Source of the DNA: Candidatus Copromonas faecavium (nom. illeg.)
GTDB lineage: Bacteria; Bacillota; Clostridia; Lachnospirales; Lachnospiraceae
Assembly (NCBI GenBank): GCA_018712915.1
Contig: DVGC01000045.1
Coordinates: forward strand, 1 to 49,200
Direction of reading: 5' to 3'
DNA length: 49,200 bases
The notes under the pieces were generated by a model that was given only the letters and a program-made list of their open reading frames with translations, made no database searches and was not told where the DNA came from. The first letter of the stretch is position 1. The number at the start of each line of letters is the position of its first letter. The position numbers and the translations under genes are program-made. Shown one piece after another: positions 1 through 8,381 of the stretch.

Positions 1-1002
1 GTGCGGGAAATCCGCCTGAGGGCCGGAAAGCCGGTGCTGATGCTTACCGACTGCGGGGAACAGATGCTTTTTGATGACGGGGTTCTGCGAAAAACGGACG
101 GGGGAAAGAAAAAGGCGCGGAGGGAACGGAGAATACAGAAAATACAAAGAATACAGGGGGATGAAAATGGACAGGAAACACAGGGAGAAACAGAGCTGTA
201 TCCGGTCATTGCAGACAAAATGCTCCTAAAAGGGCTGATGGAAACCTTTTCCAGACATTCTCTGTATGCATTTGAAGAAGAAATCGGACAGGGATTTCTC
301 ACCATCGAGGGCGGGCACCGGGTCGGAATTTCCGGGAAAGCGGTGGTTTCCGGCCATGAAATCAGAACGATACGGGAAATTTCCGGACTAAATATCCGGA
401 TTGCCCATGAAGTAAAAGGATGTGCAGACTCTGTGCTGCCCTGGCTGTTTCGGGACGGGGAGTTTCTGGATACACTGATTGTGTCGCCGCCGGGAGCCGG
501 AAAGACAACGATTCTGCGTGATTTGATCCGGCAGATTTCCGATGGAGGAGACTGGTTTGAAGGCAGGAATGTATCCGTGGTGGACGAGCGTTCGGAAATT
601 GGAGCCTGTGTCCAGGGAGTTCCCCAGTGTGATCTGGGGATGCGGACAGACATTCTGGATGGGTGTCCGAAGGCAGAGGGCCTTATGATGATGCTCCGTT
701 CCATGGCTCCGCAGGTGCTGGCTGTGGATGAAATCGGGACGGAAAAGGATTTGGAGGCGGTCCGGTATGGAATGAACTGCGGCTGCCGGATCCTGGCGAC
801 GGTTCATGGCGATTCGGCGGAGGGTATTATGAGAAAAAGGGAAATCTCCGAACTCATCAGAGAAGGATGGTTTTCAAGGATGGTGGTGCTGTCCAAGAGG
901 CCGAAGCCGGGGACTGTAATCGGGATTTATGATGAGACAGGAAGGCTGCTGACCAGTTTTGGGGAGCAGGAACCATGGATAGAGAGAAAGGAAGTGGTTT
1001 GA
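1..1002 (+). CDS. spoIIIAA: Stage III sporulation protein AA (ATPase), 5' partial
   Basis: Mother-cell ATPase of the SpoIIIA-SpoIIQ channel, which keeps the engulfed forespore active; it resembles secretion ATPases. A P-loop (SPPGAGKTT, about residues 162-170) and a Walker B strand (VLAVDEIG, about 239-246) are visible. The frame is open from base 1, and the first residues (REIRLRAGKP) correspond to an internal stretch of known SpoIIIAA proteins, so the true start lies upstream of the window. A lysine/arginine/glutamine-rich insert near residues 35-65, not typical of the family as I know it, separates the N-terminal part from the ATPase core. The gene is followed directly by spoIIIAB and the rest of the operon in the conserved order, which supports the call. 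Confidence 0.95.
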   Translation: MREIRLRAGKPVLMLTDCGEQMLFDDGVLRKTDGGKKKARRERRIQKIQRIQGDENGQETQGETELYPVIADKMLLKGLMETFSRHSLYAFEEEIGQGFLTIEGGHRVGISGKAVVSGHEIRTIREISGLNIRIAHEVKGCADSVLPWLFRDGEFLDTLIVSPPGAGKTTILRDLIRQISDGGDWFEGRNVSVVDERSEIGACVQGVPQCDLGMRTDILDGCPKAEGLMMMLRSMAPQVLAVDEIGTEKDLEAVRYGMNCGCRILATVHGDSAEGIMRKREISELIREGWFSRMVVLSKRPKPGTVIGIYDETGRLLTSFGEQEPWIERKEVV

Positions 1003-1538
1003 TGAGGTATCTGGGGCTGTTAGCTATGGCTATTGGCTGTATCGGAATTGGATTTCTGGCTGCAGATGGATGGAAGGAACGTCTGGAGATTCTGAAACTT
1101 TTGCGGCAGATGATTTACCATTTAAAGGGGCGGATCCTTTATGCCAATGAAACGCTTCCTGAAGCTCTGGGGGAAGTGGGGAGCCGTTTTGAAGAAGGCA
1201 GAACCGGAATGCTTTTGGAGCCTGGAAAGCTGTTTTTGCGAGTGAAGGAACGGATGGAGCAGGACAGGAGTCTTCCCTTTTTTGTTGTATGGAAAGAGGA
1301 AATCGAAAAGCTGCCTGCGGATTTTCCCATGGACAAGGCGGACCGGCAGGCTCTGGTGGCTCTGGGAGAAAACCTTGGTTATGCGGATCGGGAAATGCAG
1401 GAGAGGACCTTATTGTTTTACCTGGAACAGACAGATGATTCCATCCGCTATCTGAAAAAAGAGCTGGAAGGAAGGATGAAGCTGTACCGAAGTCTGGGGA
1501 TGGCCGCCGGACTGTTCCTTCTGGTGGTGCTGGCGTAA
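1002..1538 (+). CDS. spoIIIAB: Stage III sporulation protein AB
   Basis: Membrane-anchored component of the mother-cell SpoIIIA complex, related to GspF-type platform proteins. About 178 residues, close to the 171 of Bacillus subtilis. A hydrophobic N-terminal segment (MRYLGLLAMAIG...) and a C-terminal hydrophobic segment (SLGMAAGLFLLVVLA) bracket a charged helical middle. I chose ATG 1002, which overlaps the TGA of spoIIIAA by one base, because an AAAGGAAG ribosome site lies about 8 nt upstream and known homologues begin at this hydrophobic segment; an in-frame ATG at 975 would add nine hydrophilic residues. Confidence 0.92.
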   Translation: MRYLGLLAMAIGCIGIGFLAADGWKERLEILKLLRQMIYHLKGRILYANETLPEALGEVGSRFEEGRTGMLLEPGKLFLRVKERMEQDRSLPFFVVWKEEIEKLPADFPMDKADRQALVALGENLGYADREMQERTLLFYLEQTDDSIRYLKKELEGRMKLYRSLGMAAGLFLLVVLA

Positions 1539-1547
1539 GGAGGAGGC

Positions 1548-1742
1548 ATGAGCGTTAATCTGATTTTTAAAATTGCGGCGGTGGGCATTCTGGTGTCTGT
1601 GATCTGTCAGGTGCTGAAGCACAGCGGAAGGGAGGACCAGGCTTTTCTGACCAGCCTTGCGGGGCTGATTCTGGTGCTGTTCTGGATTGTGCCGTATATT
1701 TATGAACTGTTTGAAACCATTAAAAACCTGTTTGCACTGTAG
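1548..1742 (+). CDS. spoIIIAC: Stage III sporulation protein AC
   Basis: Small integral membrane protein of the SpoIIIA complex, 64 residues, nearly the usual family length. Two hydrophobic helices (FKIAAVGILVSVICQV and LAGLILVLFWIVPYI) are joined by a charged loop containing HSGREDQA, the hallmark stretch of the SpoIIIAC/AD family. The start follows a strong AAGGAGGAGGC ribosome site right after the spoIIIAB stop. Confidence 0.93.
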   Translation: MSVNLIFKIAAVGILVSVICQVLKHSGREDQAFLTSLAGLILVLFWIVPYIYELFETIKNLFAL

Positions 1743-1758
1743 GCGGGGAGGCGGGCAC

Positions 1759-2145
1759 ATGACCATCGTACAGACAGCCATTCTGGGGATCGCGGCAGTG
1801 GTTTTGGCGGTTCAGATTAAGTCTCTGCGGGCGGAGTATTCCGTGTATCTGATTCTTACGGCGGCACTCATCATCGGATTTTTGGGAATAACACGGCTGG
1901 AACTGATTGTGGACACCGCCAGGCAGCTGGGTTCCTATATCCGGATAGACCATGTTTACCTGACCGCCCTTTTAAAGATGGTGGGAATTACCTATATTGC
2001 GGAGTTTGCGTCTGGGATCTGTAAGGATGCCGGATATTCCGCACTGGGGACACAGATTGAGATGTTTGGAAAGCTTTCGATTCTGGCAGTCAGTGCGCCG
2101 ATTCTGCTGGCGCTTTTTGAGACATTAGAGGGGTTAATGGAATGA
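1759..2145 (+). CDS. spoIIIAD: Stage III sporulation protein AD
   Basis: Integral membrane subunit of the SpoIIIA channel, 128 residues versus about 133 in B. subtilis. It begins TIVQTAILGIAAVVLAV and has several hydrophobic helices. The C-terminal half has SGICKDAGYSALGTQIEMFGK, in which the CKDAG and SALGTQIE words match the AC/AD family. The frame is open further upstream (ATG 1687) but that would overlap spoIIIAC by 56 nt; ATG 1759 has a GGGGAGGCGGGC purine run just before it and fits family length. Confidence 0.92.
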   Translation: MTIVQTAILGIAAVVLAVQIKSLRAEYSVYLILTAALIIGFLGITRLELIVDTARQLGSYIRIDHVYLTALLKMVGITYIAEFASGICKDAGYSALGTQIEMFGKLSILAVSAPILLALFETLEGLME

Positions 2146-3365
2146 ACCGGAGGCAGACAGGTATGAGAAACGTGCATCCATTTTTGGCGTGTTTCTTTGT
2201 AGCCGCAGCGGCCGCTTTTTTTACAGGATTTACCGGAATCTGCGGAATCGGAACCGTGACAGCCTGGGGAGCAGCCAGGGAGGAGGCGGCAGGGGCCGGG
2301 GGCTTCACTCTGGAGGATTTTCAGACGGAGGAAATTGATGAATTTCTTTCGGGACTGTCTGGAACCTATGGGGAAACCATATCTTTTCGGGGGATCATGG
2401 AGGAACTTTTGGCCGGAAACCTGGATCAGGCGGCGGAAGACGGCGCCAAAGCAGTAGGAGAGGCCCTGTTTTCTGAGGTTCGCACCAATGCGGCGCTGAT
2501 GGGGCAGATCGTGGCACTGGCACTGGTAGGAGCAGTTTTTTCCAGCTTTTCTGAAATTTTCGGTGCAGGACATCTGTCAGAAACCGGCTTTTACGTGATT
2601 TATCTCTGCATTATGGCCTTTCTTGCCGCCAGTTTTTATGCCAGCATTCAGGTGGCGGAGGAAGTGGCCGGTGATATTTTGGAGTTTATGCGGCTTATGC
2701 TGCCTGCGTATTTTCTGGCCGTGACCATGGCCGGCGGGGCCATTACCTCTGCGGCGGTCTGCGGCTTTACCTTCGGAGCCATCAGCCTGGTGCAGGGAGT
2801 TGTCTGCGGCCTTCTGCTTCCGCTGATGCGGATTTATATGCCTTTGGTACTGGCGGCCAATCTGTTTAAAGAGGATATGATTTCCAGACTGACAGAGCTT
2901 TTGAGGGTTCTGATTTCCTGGACCATGAAAACATTATTTGGCATCGTGGTCGGGTTCCATCTGATTCAGGGGCTGGTTCTTCCCCAGGCAGACGCGCTGA
3001 AAAACTCGGCAGCCATGCGGCTGGTGGAGATGATCCCAGGTGTTGGCTCCGGGGCGGGGGCTGTCTCCCAGATTGTGATGGGGTCAGGGATCCTGATTAA
3101 GAATACAGCGGGAGCGGCAGCCGTGGTGGTCCTTCTTTTTCTTGCGGCAGTTCCGGTGCTGAAGCTTCTGCTTTTAATGGCTCTTTATTATCTGGCAGCG
3201 GCAGCCATGCAGCCGGTGTGTGATAAACGGCTGGTTTCCTGCATGGCGCAGGCGGCAAAAGGGCATGGGATGCTTCTTGGTATTGTGGGGTATTCCCTGG
3301 CACTGTTCGCAGTAACCATTGCCATTCTCTGTATTTCCACCAATGCGTCTTACTATGCAGGGTGA
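2142..3365 (+). CDS. spoIIIAE: Stage III sporulation protein AE
   Basis: Polytopic membrane protein of the SpoIIIA channel, 407 residues (B. subtilis about 399). It has an N-terminal signal-like helix (FLACFFVAAAAAFFTG), a short extracytoplasmic segment rich in acidic residues, then a series of hydrophobic helices with the family word PGVGSGAGAVSQI near residue 300. ATG 2142 overlaps the spoIIIAD stop (ATGA), so the two are translationally coupled. Confidence 0.94.
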   Translation: MNRRQTGMRNVHPFLACFFVAAAAAFFTGFTGICGIGTVTAWGAAREEAAGAGGFTLEDFQTEEIDEFLSGLSGTYGETISFRGIMEELLAGNLDQAAEDGAKAVGEALFSEVRTNAALMGQIVALALVGAVFSSFSEIFGAGHLSETGFYVIYLCIMAFLAASFYASIQVAEEVAGDILEFMRLMLPAYFLAVTMAGGAITSAAVCGFTFGAISLVQGVVCGLLLPLMRIYMPLVLAANLFKEDMISRLTELLRVLISWTMKTLFGIVVGFHLIQGLVLPQADALKNSAAMRLVEMIPGVGSGAGAVSQIVMGSGILIKNTAGAAAVVVLLFLAAVPVLKLLLLMALYYLAAAAMQPVCDKRLVSCMAQAAKGHGMLLGIVGYSLALFAVTIAILCISTNASYYAG

Positions 3366-3396
3366 TGGATGTAGAGGAAATCTGGGGAGGCGGGAT

Positions 3397-3969
3397 ATGG
3401 AGGGAATTTATCAGTGGGTCAGGAGCCTGGTGTTCTATTTGATTTTTTCGACCATGCTCATGAACCTTTTGCCGGATAAACGGTATGAAAAATATCTGCG
3501 CCTGTTTACCGGTGTCATATTTCTTCTTCTGTTTTTCCGTCCGTTTACGGATTTAACCGGAATAGAAGCAAGAATAGCAGGCGCATTTGAACAGCTGTCA
3601 TTCCGAAATGATGTACAGTCTTTGAAGCGGGAAATGGAGGATGTGGATCAGGAACGGATGATGCGGATGCTGGAAGGATACCGGAAGGCGGTAGAAACAG
3701 ACCTGGAAACGATGGCGGAGACGGGGGCGATGGAGTGCCGGGAGGTTCATGCAGCGCTTAATATGGATGCAGACAGCGAAAGCTTTGGGAGTCTGACGGG
3801 GATTAAGATTCGCGTTGGGCCGGCAGAGGATTTTTCCGGTTTGAGCCAGGAGGAAAAACGGAGCAGGCGGTATCAGCTTAACCGGGAAATGGGTGATCTG
3901 AAGGAGAGGATCGGTGAGTATTATGGACTGGAAGAACATCAAATGGAAATCTATCTGGAAGCTGAATAA
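3397..3969 (+). CDS. spoIIIAF: Stage III sporulation protein AF
   Basis: Bitopic/polytopic component of the SpoIIIA complex with two N-terminal membrane helices (about residues 6-24 and 35-53) and a soluble C-terminal domain facing the intermembrane space. 190 residues from ATG 3397, chosen because GGGGAGGCGGG lies just upstream and the protein then begins, as homologues do, with the first helix (EGIYQWVRSLVFYLIFS). The frame stays open back to 3319 inside spoIIIAE, but that extension looks like read-through of another frame. Confidence 0.9.
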   Translation: MEGIYQWVRSLVFYLIFSTMLMNLLPDKRYEKYLRLFTGVIFLLLFFRPFTDLTGIEARIAGAFEQLSFRNDVQSLKREMEDVDQERMMRMLEGYRKAVETDLETMAETGAMECREVHAALNMDADSESFGSLTGIKIRVGPAEDFSGLSQEEKRSRRYQLNREMGDLKERIGEYYGLEEHQMEIYLEAE

Positions 3970-4567
3970 AGAGCGGGTGATCTTCCTGCTTTGTGCGGGA
4001 ATGCTTCTGTTTGTCATCTCGATTCCTGCAGAACGTCCGGGAGCCGGAGCGGATGGGACGGCCCAAAGTGCGGGAATCGGAAATAACGAGGGAACTTCGG
4101 GAAGTGATACGGGAACCGCAGGCAGTACAGGAGCCGCAGACGGAGATGGTTTTGGAATTTCCGGAAGTATGAGCTATGAGGAAGAGCTGGAAAACCGGAT
4201 CCGGGAAATTTTAAGAGGTGTGGACGGCGTGGGAGAGGTGGATGTGATGGTGGTTTTGAAATCCTCGGAAGAAAAGGTGTTCCGGGTGGACAGAACTTCC
4301 TCTGTTTCGGTAAGCAGCACCGGGACCGGGGAAACAGGGGGCGAAGAGCGGCAGGAGGAGTTTTCTGAGAGCACCGTATTGGAGGGGCAGAATCAGGGGC
4401 CCATTGTGGAGAAGGAGCTGCGGCCGGAGATTTCCGGAATTATTATCAGCGCGGAAGGAGGAGGGAGTGAAGTGGTAAAGGCGGAGGTTTCCCAGGCCAT
4501 GGAGGCATTATTCGGACTTCCGCAGCATAAGATAAAAGTATTAAAGAGGGTAAAAGAAGGAGTCTGA
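3914..4567 (+). CDS. spoIIIAG: Stage III sporulation protein AG
   Basis: Ring-forming subunit of the SpoIIIA-SpoIIQ channel with a YscJ/FliF-like (RBM) domain. One membrane helix (ERVIFLLCAGMLLFVISI) is followed by a glycine/threonine/serine-rich linker and the folded domain (YEEELENRIREILRGVDGVGEV..., with SGIIISAEGGG near the end). The frame starts at GTG 3914, 7 nt after an AGGAG, or at ATG 3923; both overlap the end of spoIIIAF by about 50 nt, an unusually long overlap. 217 residues versus about 229 in B. subtilis. Confidence 0.9.
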   Translation: MSIMDWKNIKWKSIWKLNKERVIFLLCAGMLLFVISIPAERPGAGADGTAQSAGIGNNEGTSGSDTGTAGSTGAADGDGFGISGSMSYEEELENRIREILRGVDGVGEVDVMVVLKSSEEKVFRVDRTSSVSVSSTGTGETGGEERQEEFSESTVLEGQNQGPIVEKELRPEISGIIISAEGGGSEVVKAEVSQAMEALFGLPQHKIKVLKRVKEGV

Positions 4568-4570
4568 GGA

Positions 4571-5410
4571 ATGAAACGTATATTCAGGAGAAACCAGATC
4601 ATTATCACCACACTGGCGGTCATGATTGCGGCGGCCGGGTATCTGAATTATTCTGCCAAGAGGGAGGCGGCGGGGACGGACGTTTATGAGGCGGGCATGA
4701 TGGAAATTTCTGATGAAGACATTCTGGCGGAGAATCAGGCCAGCTCTCTGGCTGATGATGGAAGCCTTACGGAAATTGCCAGCCTGGATGGAGACGGGGA
4801 AGAGCTTCTTCCTGACGGCAATGTGGCGGCCGGGGCCAGCGTGGCAGAAGGCGGCAGCATGGCATCGGAAGCGGAGCAGGCTGCCGGAAGCCAGGATGCG
4901 GAGGCTGCCGGAAGTGACATGGCCGGGGAGACCGGGATGGCAGACGCAGGGATAGCCGGAGAGGCAGGAGTTCCGGATGCATCCGGTACAGATTCGGCAG
5001 AGGCCGGTATGGAAAATCCCGGGGAAGCGGTACTGACCAACGGCACCAGCGTATCGGAATACATAGCCGGCGTTCAGCTGAACAGAGAGCAGATCCGGGC
5101 AAAAAATAAGGAGACTCTGATGCAGCTTATCAACAGCGACCAGATTTCAGAAGCAGAAAAACAGGCAGCCGTTCAGAATATGATTGAGCTGACGGAGATC
5201 TCAGAAAAAGAAAATGCGGCAGAGACGCTCTTAAAGGCCAAGGGCTTTGTGGACCCGGTGGTTTCCATTACCGACGGACAGGTAGACGTGGTGGTGAACG
5301 CGGTTTCCATCACCGATCAGGAGCGGGCACAGATTGAAGATATTGTAAAGAGAAAGACGGAAGTTGGAGCCGACGGAATTGTGATCACCCTGATGGATCT
5401 GGCGGAATAA
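4571..5410 (+). CDS. spoIIIAH: Stage III sporulation protein AH
   Basis: Mother-cell membrane protein whose ectodomain binds forespore SpoIIQ and forms the outer channel ring. 279 residues, longer than the 218 of B. subtilis; the excess is a linker of about 110 residues (roughly 50-160) made mostly of alanine, glycine, glutamate and methionine in degenerate repeats. One membrane helix (about residues 9-26) precedes the linker. The conserved YscJ/FliF-like domain forms the C-terminus (AETLLKAKGFVDPVVSI near 217-233). It starts 3 nt after the spoIIIAG stop behind AAGGAG. Last gene of the operon. Confidence 0.92.
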   Translation: MKRIFRRNQIIITTLAVMIAAAGYLNYSAKREAAGTDVYEAGMMEISDEDILAENQASSLADDGSLTEIASLDGDGEELLPDGNVAAGASVAEGGSMASEAEQAAGSQDAEAAGSDMAGETGMADAGIAGEAGVPDASGTDSAEAGMENPGEAVLTNGTSVSEYIAGVQLNREQIRAKNKETLMQLINSDQISEAEKQAAVQNMIELTEISEKENAAETLLKAKGFVDPVVSITDGQVDVVVNAVSITDQERAQIEDIVKRKTEVGADGIVITLMDLAE

Positions 5411-5464
5411 GAGGCGGCAAAAAACACAGAAAGCCTATGCAAACTCCGAAGTTTATGATAAAAT

Positions 5465-5626
5465 GAGCGAAAGCGAGCCTGTGGGAGCTTGCTCACACGA
5501 GGCGAGCGGCGAATGCCTGCCGCAGGCGAAGCCTGTGGCAAACGGGAGCGAAAGCGAGCCTGTGGGAGCTTGCTCACACGAGGCGAGCGGCGAATGCTGG
5601 CCGCAGGCGAAGCCTGTGGCAGGCTG
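5465..5626 (+). repeat. Two tandem copies of an 81-bp hairpin-rich repeat
   Basis: Two nearly identical 81-bp units (5465-5545 and 5546-5626) fill the gap between spoIIIAH and asp23. Each contains two inverted repeats: GTGGGAGC-TT-GCTCACAC, and one with ten-base arms around a GAA loop (TGCCGCAGGC...GCCTGTGGCA at 5518-5540 in copy 1). The period is 27 codons and the frame stays open into asp23. The core GGGAGCTTGCTC recurs in the second repeat cluster near 16709 and 16831, so this looks like a dispersed intergenic repeat family. A TATGAT box (5454-5459) lies just upstream without a clear -35. Confidence 0.85.
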
Positions 5627-5669
5627 GGGCGGCAGCAAAATACAGATTCGGATTGCAGGAGGTGTTATT

Positions 5670-6053
5670 GTGGCAGCAGAGACAGAGAGAACCAGTCATA
5701 AAGTTTATGAGAAAGATACCATCGGTGAGGTTCAGATTGCCGACGAAGTAGTGGCGATCATTGCAGGACTTGCGGCAACAGAAGTGGAAGGCGTAGACTC
5801 CATGGCCGGAAACGTGACCAACGAGCTGGTAAGCCGCCTGGGAATGAAGAATCTTTCCAAAGGCGTTAAAGTGGACGTGACAGAGGAGCATGTCAGCGTG
5901 GGACTGTCCTTGAATATCAAGTACGGCTACAGCATCCCGGCTGTCTGCGAAACCGTTCAGGAGAAGGTGAAAAACGCCATTGAAAACATGACCGGACTTA
6001 CGGTCCTGGAGGTTAATATTAAGATTGCCGGCGTCAGTCTGGAGGAGAAATAA
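5670..6053 (+). CDS. Asp23/Gls24 (DUF322) envelope stress protein
   Basis: Small cytoplasmic protein of the Asp23/Gls24 family, commonly encoded just before nusB in Firmicutes and linked to cell-envelope homeostasis. 127 residues with the family features GEVQIADEVVAIIAGLAA near the start and IKYGYSIPAVCETVQEKVK near residue 85-105. I chose GTG 5670 because GGAGGT lies 6 nt upstream and the homologous region begins there. The frame is open back to an ATG at 5463, which would add the translated 81-bp repeats (two copies of SESEPVGACSHEASGEC...), probably not part of the normal protein. Confidence 0.9.
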   Translation: MAAETERTSHKVYEKDTIGEVQIADEVVAIIAGLAATEVEGVDSMAGNVTNELVSRLGMKNLSKGVKVDVTEEHVSVGLSLNIKYGYSIPAVCETVQEKVKNAIENMTGLTVLEVNIKIAGVSLEEK

Positions 6054-6065
6054 GCAAAATGTGTC

Positions 6066-6105
6066 AAGCGGGCGGTTTCCTTTTACGGGGAGACAGCCCG
6101 CTTTT
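6066..6105 (+). terminator. Rho-independent terminator after asp23
   Basis: AAGCGGGC (6066-6073) pairs with GCCCGCTT (6096-6103) and is followed by a short T run. Inner bases GTTTCC/GGAGAC can extend the stem. It lies 12 nt after the asp23 stop. Of the rest of the 354-bp gap to nusB, 6106-6337 shows only a small hairpin (CGCCCT/AGGGCG, 6177-6194) and nothing I can call a gene. Confidence 0.75.
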
Positions 6106-6337
6106 CACCCTGGAAGAAATTCCGGTTTTATATCGACTGGAAAATCATTGGAAATGCCGTCTCTGTGACAGAAAAACGCCCTGGAACAAGGGCGCTGCGG
6201 CGAAGCAGAACGGGAGGAGAAAACGGCGCTTTTTATGTTCTGCAGGAAGGGAAGATCCGGTATGGAACTTTTTTGTTTCCGTGCGGGAACCCCGGCCTTT
6301 TCACAGATTTGTGCAGGTCTTTCCGCAGATTTGGGAC

Positions 6338-6366
6338 TTGTGGAAGGCCCTGTTTTCATGTATAAT
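6338..6366 (+). promoter_or_regulatory. Sigma-A promoter of the nusB operon
   Basis: TATAAT at 6361-6366 with a weak -35 TTGTGG at 6338-6343 (17-bp spacer), 41 nt before the nusB GTG and downstream of the asp23 terminator. Confidence 0.55.
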
Positions 6367-6407
6367 CAGACTTTAGAGAAGCAGTTAAGAAATACGGAGG
6401 TAGCGGA

Positions 6408-6851
6408 GTGACCAGGAGAGAAGCAAGGGAGCATTGCTTTAAGATGCTGTTCTGCCAGGATTTTTATCCGGCGGAGGAAAAAGAGGAGCAGCTGGTGCAG
6501 TATTTTGAAGCGCCGGCGGAGGATGAAAGCAACGAAAAAGGCGTGGATGAGATCCTTCATCAGGTTGCGATGACCGAGGAGGAGCGGAAAACTCTGGAAG
6601 AACGGGTGGAAAACATTATGGCCCGGATTCCGGAAATTGACAGGCAGATCGACGAGGTGGCAGAGGGCTGGAAAACCAGACGGATGGGAAAGGTTGAGCT
6701 TACGATTCTGCGCCTGGCCGTATATGAAATCAAGGAAGACGAGAAAATCCCGGACAAGGTTGCCATCAACGAGGCGGTGGAACTTGCGAAAAAATTCGGC
6801 GGAAAGGATGCGCCCTCCTTCGTCAATGGAGTTTTGGCCAGACTGGTATAG
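6408..6851 (+). CDS. nusB: Transcription antitermination factor NusB
   Basis: RNA-binding antitermination factor that acts with NusE/S10 on boxA in rRNA leaders. 147 residues, a usual length. Typical features are the N-terminal TRREAREHCFKMLFCQDF and the C-terminal PDKVAINEAVELAKKFGG followed by SFVNGVLARL. The start is GTG 6408, with CGGAGG ending 7 nt upstream. It opens the long operon that continues into xseA, only 11 nt downstream. Confidence 0.95.
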   Translation: MTRREAREHCFKMLFCQDFYPAEEKEEQLVQYFEAPAEDESNEKGVDEILHQVAMTEEERKTLEERVENIMARIPEIDRQIDEVAEGWKTRRMGKVELTILRLAVYEIKEDEKIPDKVAINEAVELAKKFGGKDAPSFVNGVLARLV

Positions 6852-6862
6852 GATTTGCGGTT

Positions 6863-8137
6863 ATGGCGGGAGTTTATTCGGTTACTCAGGTAAATTCGTA
6901 TATTAAGAGTATGTTTACCCAGGACTTCCTTCTTCGCCGTCTTTCGGTGAAGGGGGAAGTTTCCAACTGTAAGTATCACAGCTCCGGGCATATTTATTTC
7001 ACATTGAAGGACAGCGGAGGCACCCTGTCGGCGGTGATGTTTGCCAGACAGAGACAGGGGCTGAAATTCCGCCTGGAGGAAGGCCAGCAGGTGGTTGTAA
7101 AGGGTACGGTGGACGTCTATGAACGGGACGGGAAATACCAGCTCTATGCATCTGAAATCGAGCTTTCCGGCCGGGGAGATCTGTATCTGAAGTTTGAGAA
7201 GCTTCTGCGGGAGCTGGAGGAAATGGGAATGTTCGCGGCCCAGTACAAACGGCCCATTCCCAGGTATGCAAAAACCGTGGGAATCATAACGGCTCCCACA
7301 GGCGCCGCCATCCGGGACATCATGAATATTTCTTCCAGAAGGAACCCGTATGTTCAGCTGGTTTTGTATCCGGCCCTGGTTCAGGGTACCGGAGCGAAAG
7401 AGAGCATTGTAAAAGGGATCCGGACCCTGGATGCCATGGGGCTGGATGTGCTGATTGTGGGACGGGGCGGCGGTTCCATTGAAGATTTGTGGGCATTTAA
7501 TGAGGAAGAAGTGGCCAGGGCCATTTTTGCCTGCCGGACGCCGGTGATTTCGGCTGTGGGCCATGAAACGGATGTGACCATTTCCGATTATGTGGCGGAT
7601 CTGCGGGCGCCTACCCCTTCGGCTGCCGCGGAGCTGGCAGTGTTTGATTATGCCCGGTTTCAGGCAGACCTGGCGATGCGCAGGCAGAAACTTTACCGGG
7701 AAATGGCCTTTCATCTGGAGCAGAATAAGAGCCGGCTTAAGAGAACGGAACTTTCTTTAAAGCTTCATCATCCCAGCCATCAGCTGCGGGAAAATGAAAA
7801 ACGGCTGGTGGATTTGGAGGAACGGCTGTTAAGGCAGATGAAGGGACGGCTGGAACGGGATCGGAGCCGGAGCATGCAGACAGAGGAACGGCTGGCGCTT
7901 TCCATGGACCGGCGGCTGGAAGCAGATAAACGGAGGCTTGCCCTGTTAAGCCAACGGCTGTGGGGGCTTTCTCCCTTAAAGCAGTTAAGCCGGGGATATG
8001 GATTTGTGACGGATGAAGATGGAAAACGGCTTCAGTCGGTAACACAGGCTCCGGAAGGTTCGCTGATTACGGTTCATGTGACGGACGGACGGCTGAAAGC
8101 GAAGGTTCTGGAGCGTCAGGAGGAACAGCATGGATGA
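6863..8137 (+). CDS. xseA: Exodeoxyribonuclease VII large subunit
   Basis: Catalytic subunit of exonuclease VII, which degrades single-stranded DNA. 424 residues, in the usual range. An N-terminal OB-fold (VTQVNSYIKSMF..., residues 5-100, with GEVSNCKYHSSGHIYFTLKD) binds ssDNA; the nuclease core follows with VGIITAPTGAAIRDI and the GRGGGSIEDLWAFN and SAVGHETDVTISD motifs; a long coiled coil (about 270-370) carries XseB binding. The last 8 nt overlap xseB. Confidence 0.96.
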   Translation: MAGVYSVTQVNSYIKSMFTQDFLLRRLSVKGEVSNCKYHSSGHIYFTLKDSGGTLSAVMFARQRQGLKFRLEEGQQVVVKGTVDVYERDGKYQLYASEIELSGRGDLYLKFEKLLRELEEMGMFAAQYKRPIPRYAKTVGIITAPTGAAIRDIMNISSRRNPYVQLVLYPALVQGTGAKESIVKGIRTLDAMGLDVLIVGRGGGSIEDLWAFNEEEVARAIFACRTPVISAVGHETDVTISDYVADLRAPTPSAAAELAVFDYARFQADLAMRRQKLYREMAFHLEQNKSRLKRTELSLKLHHPSHQLRENEKRLVDLEERLLRQMKGRLERDRSRSMQTEERLALSMDRRLEADKRRLALLSQRLWGLSPLKQLSRGYGFVTDEDGKRLQSVTQAPEGSLITVHVTDGRLKAKVLERQEEQHG

Positions 8138-8381
8138 GAAGGCAAGAAAGGAGCTGACAGTGGAGGAAACGCTGGAGGCTCTGGATCAGCTGATAGATGA
8201 GATGGAAAAAGGAGACGGGTCTTTAGAGGATGCGTTCCGGAACTATGAGGAAGGCATGAAGCTGGTAAAAAGCTGCAACGAAAAAATAGAGACCATTGAA
8301 AAAAAGATACTAGTATTAAGCGGGGAGGAAACCGGAGAAGAAGCCGGTGCGGAGGATGAAAAGGATGAGCTCCATTTTTAA
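8130..8381 (+). CDS. xseB: Exodeoxyribonuclease VII small subunit
   Basis: Small helical subunit that decorates the coiled coil of XseA. 83 residues with the family pattern LTVEETLEALDQLIDEME..GSLEDAFRNYEEG. It starts inside the end of xseA behind AGGAGGAAC, and its own end overlaps the start of ispA, so the three genes are translationally coupled. Confidence 0.94.
   Translation: MDEKARKELTVEETLEALDQLIDEMEKGDGSLEDAFRNYEEGMKLVKSCNEKIETIEKKILVLSGEETGEEAGAEDEKDELHF

Noticed and set aside
5463..5669. N-terminal extension of Asp23 across the 81-bp repeats
   Set aside because: Start GTG 5670 has a strong GGAGGT site and the Asp23 homology begins there; the extension is translated repeat. Kept as a finding, not in the gene model.
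6059..6376. Plus-strand open frame of about 105 codons between asp23 and nusB
   Set aside because: It begins within a few bases of the asp23 stop, runs through the terminator hairpin and the nusB promoter, and has no recognisable protein pattern.
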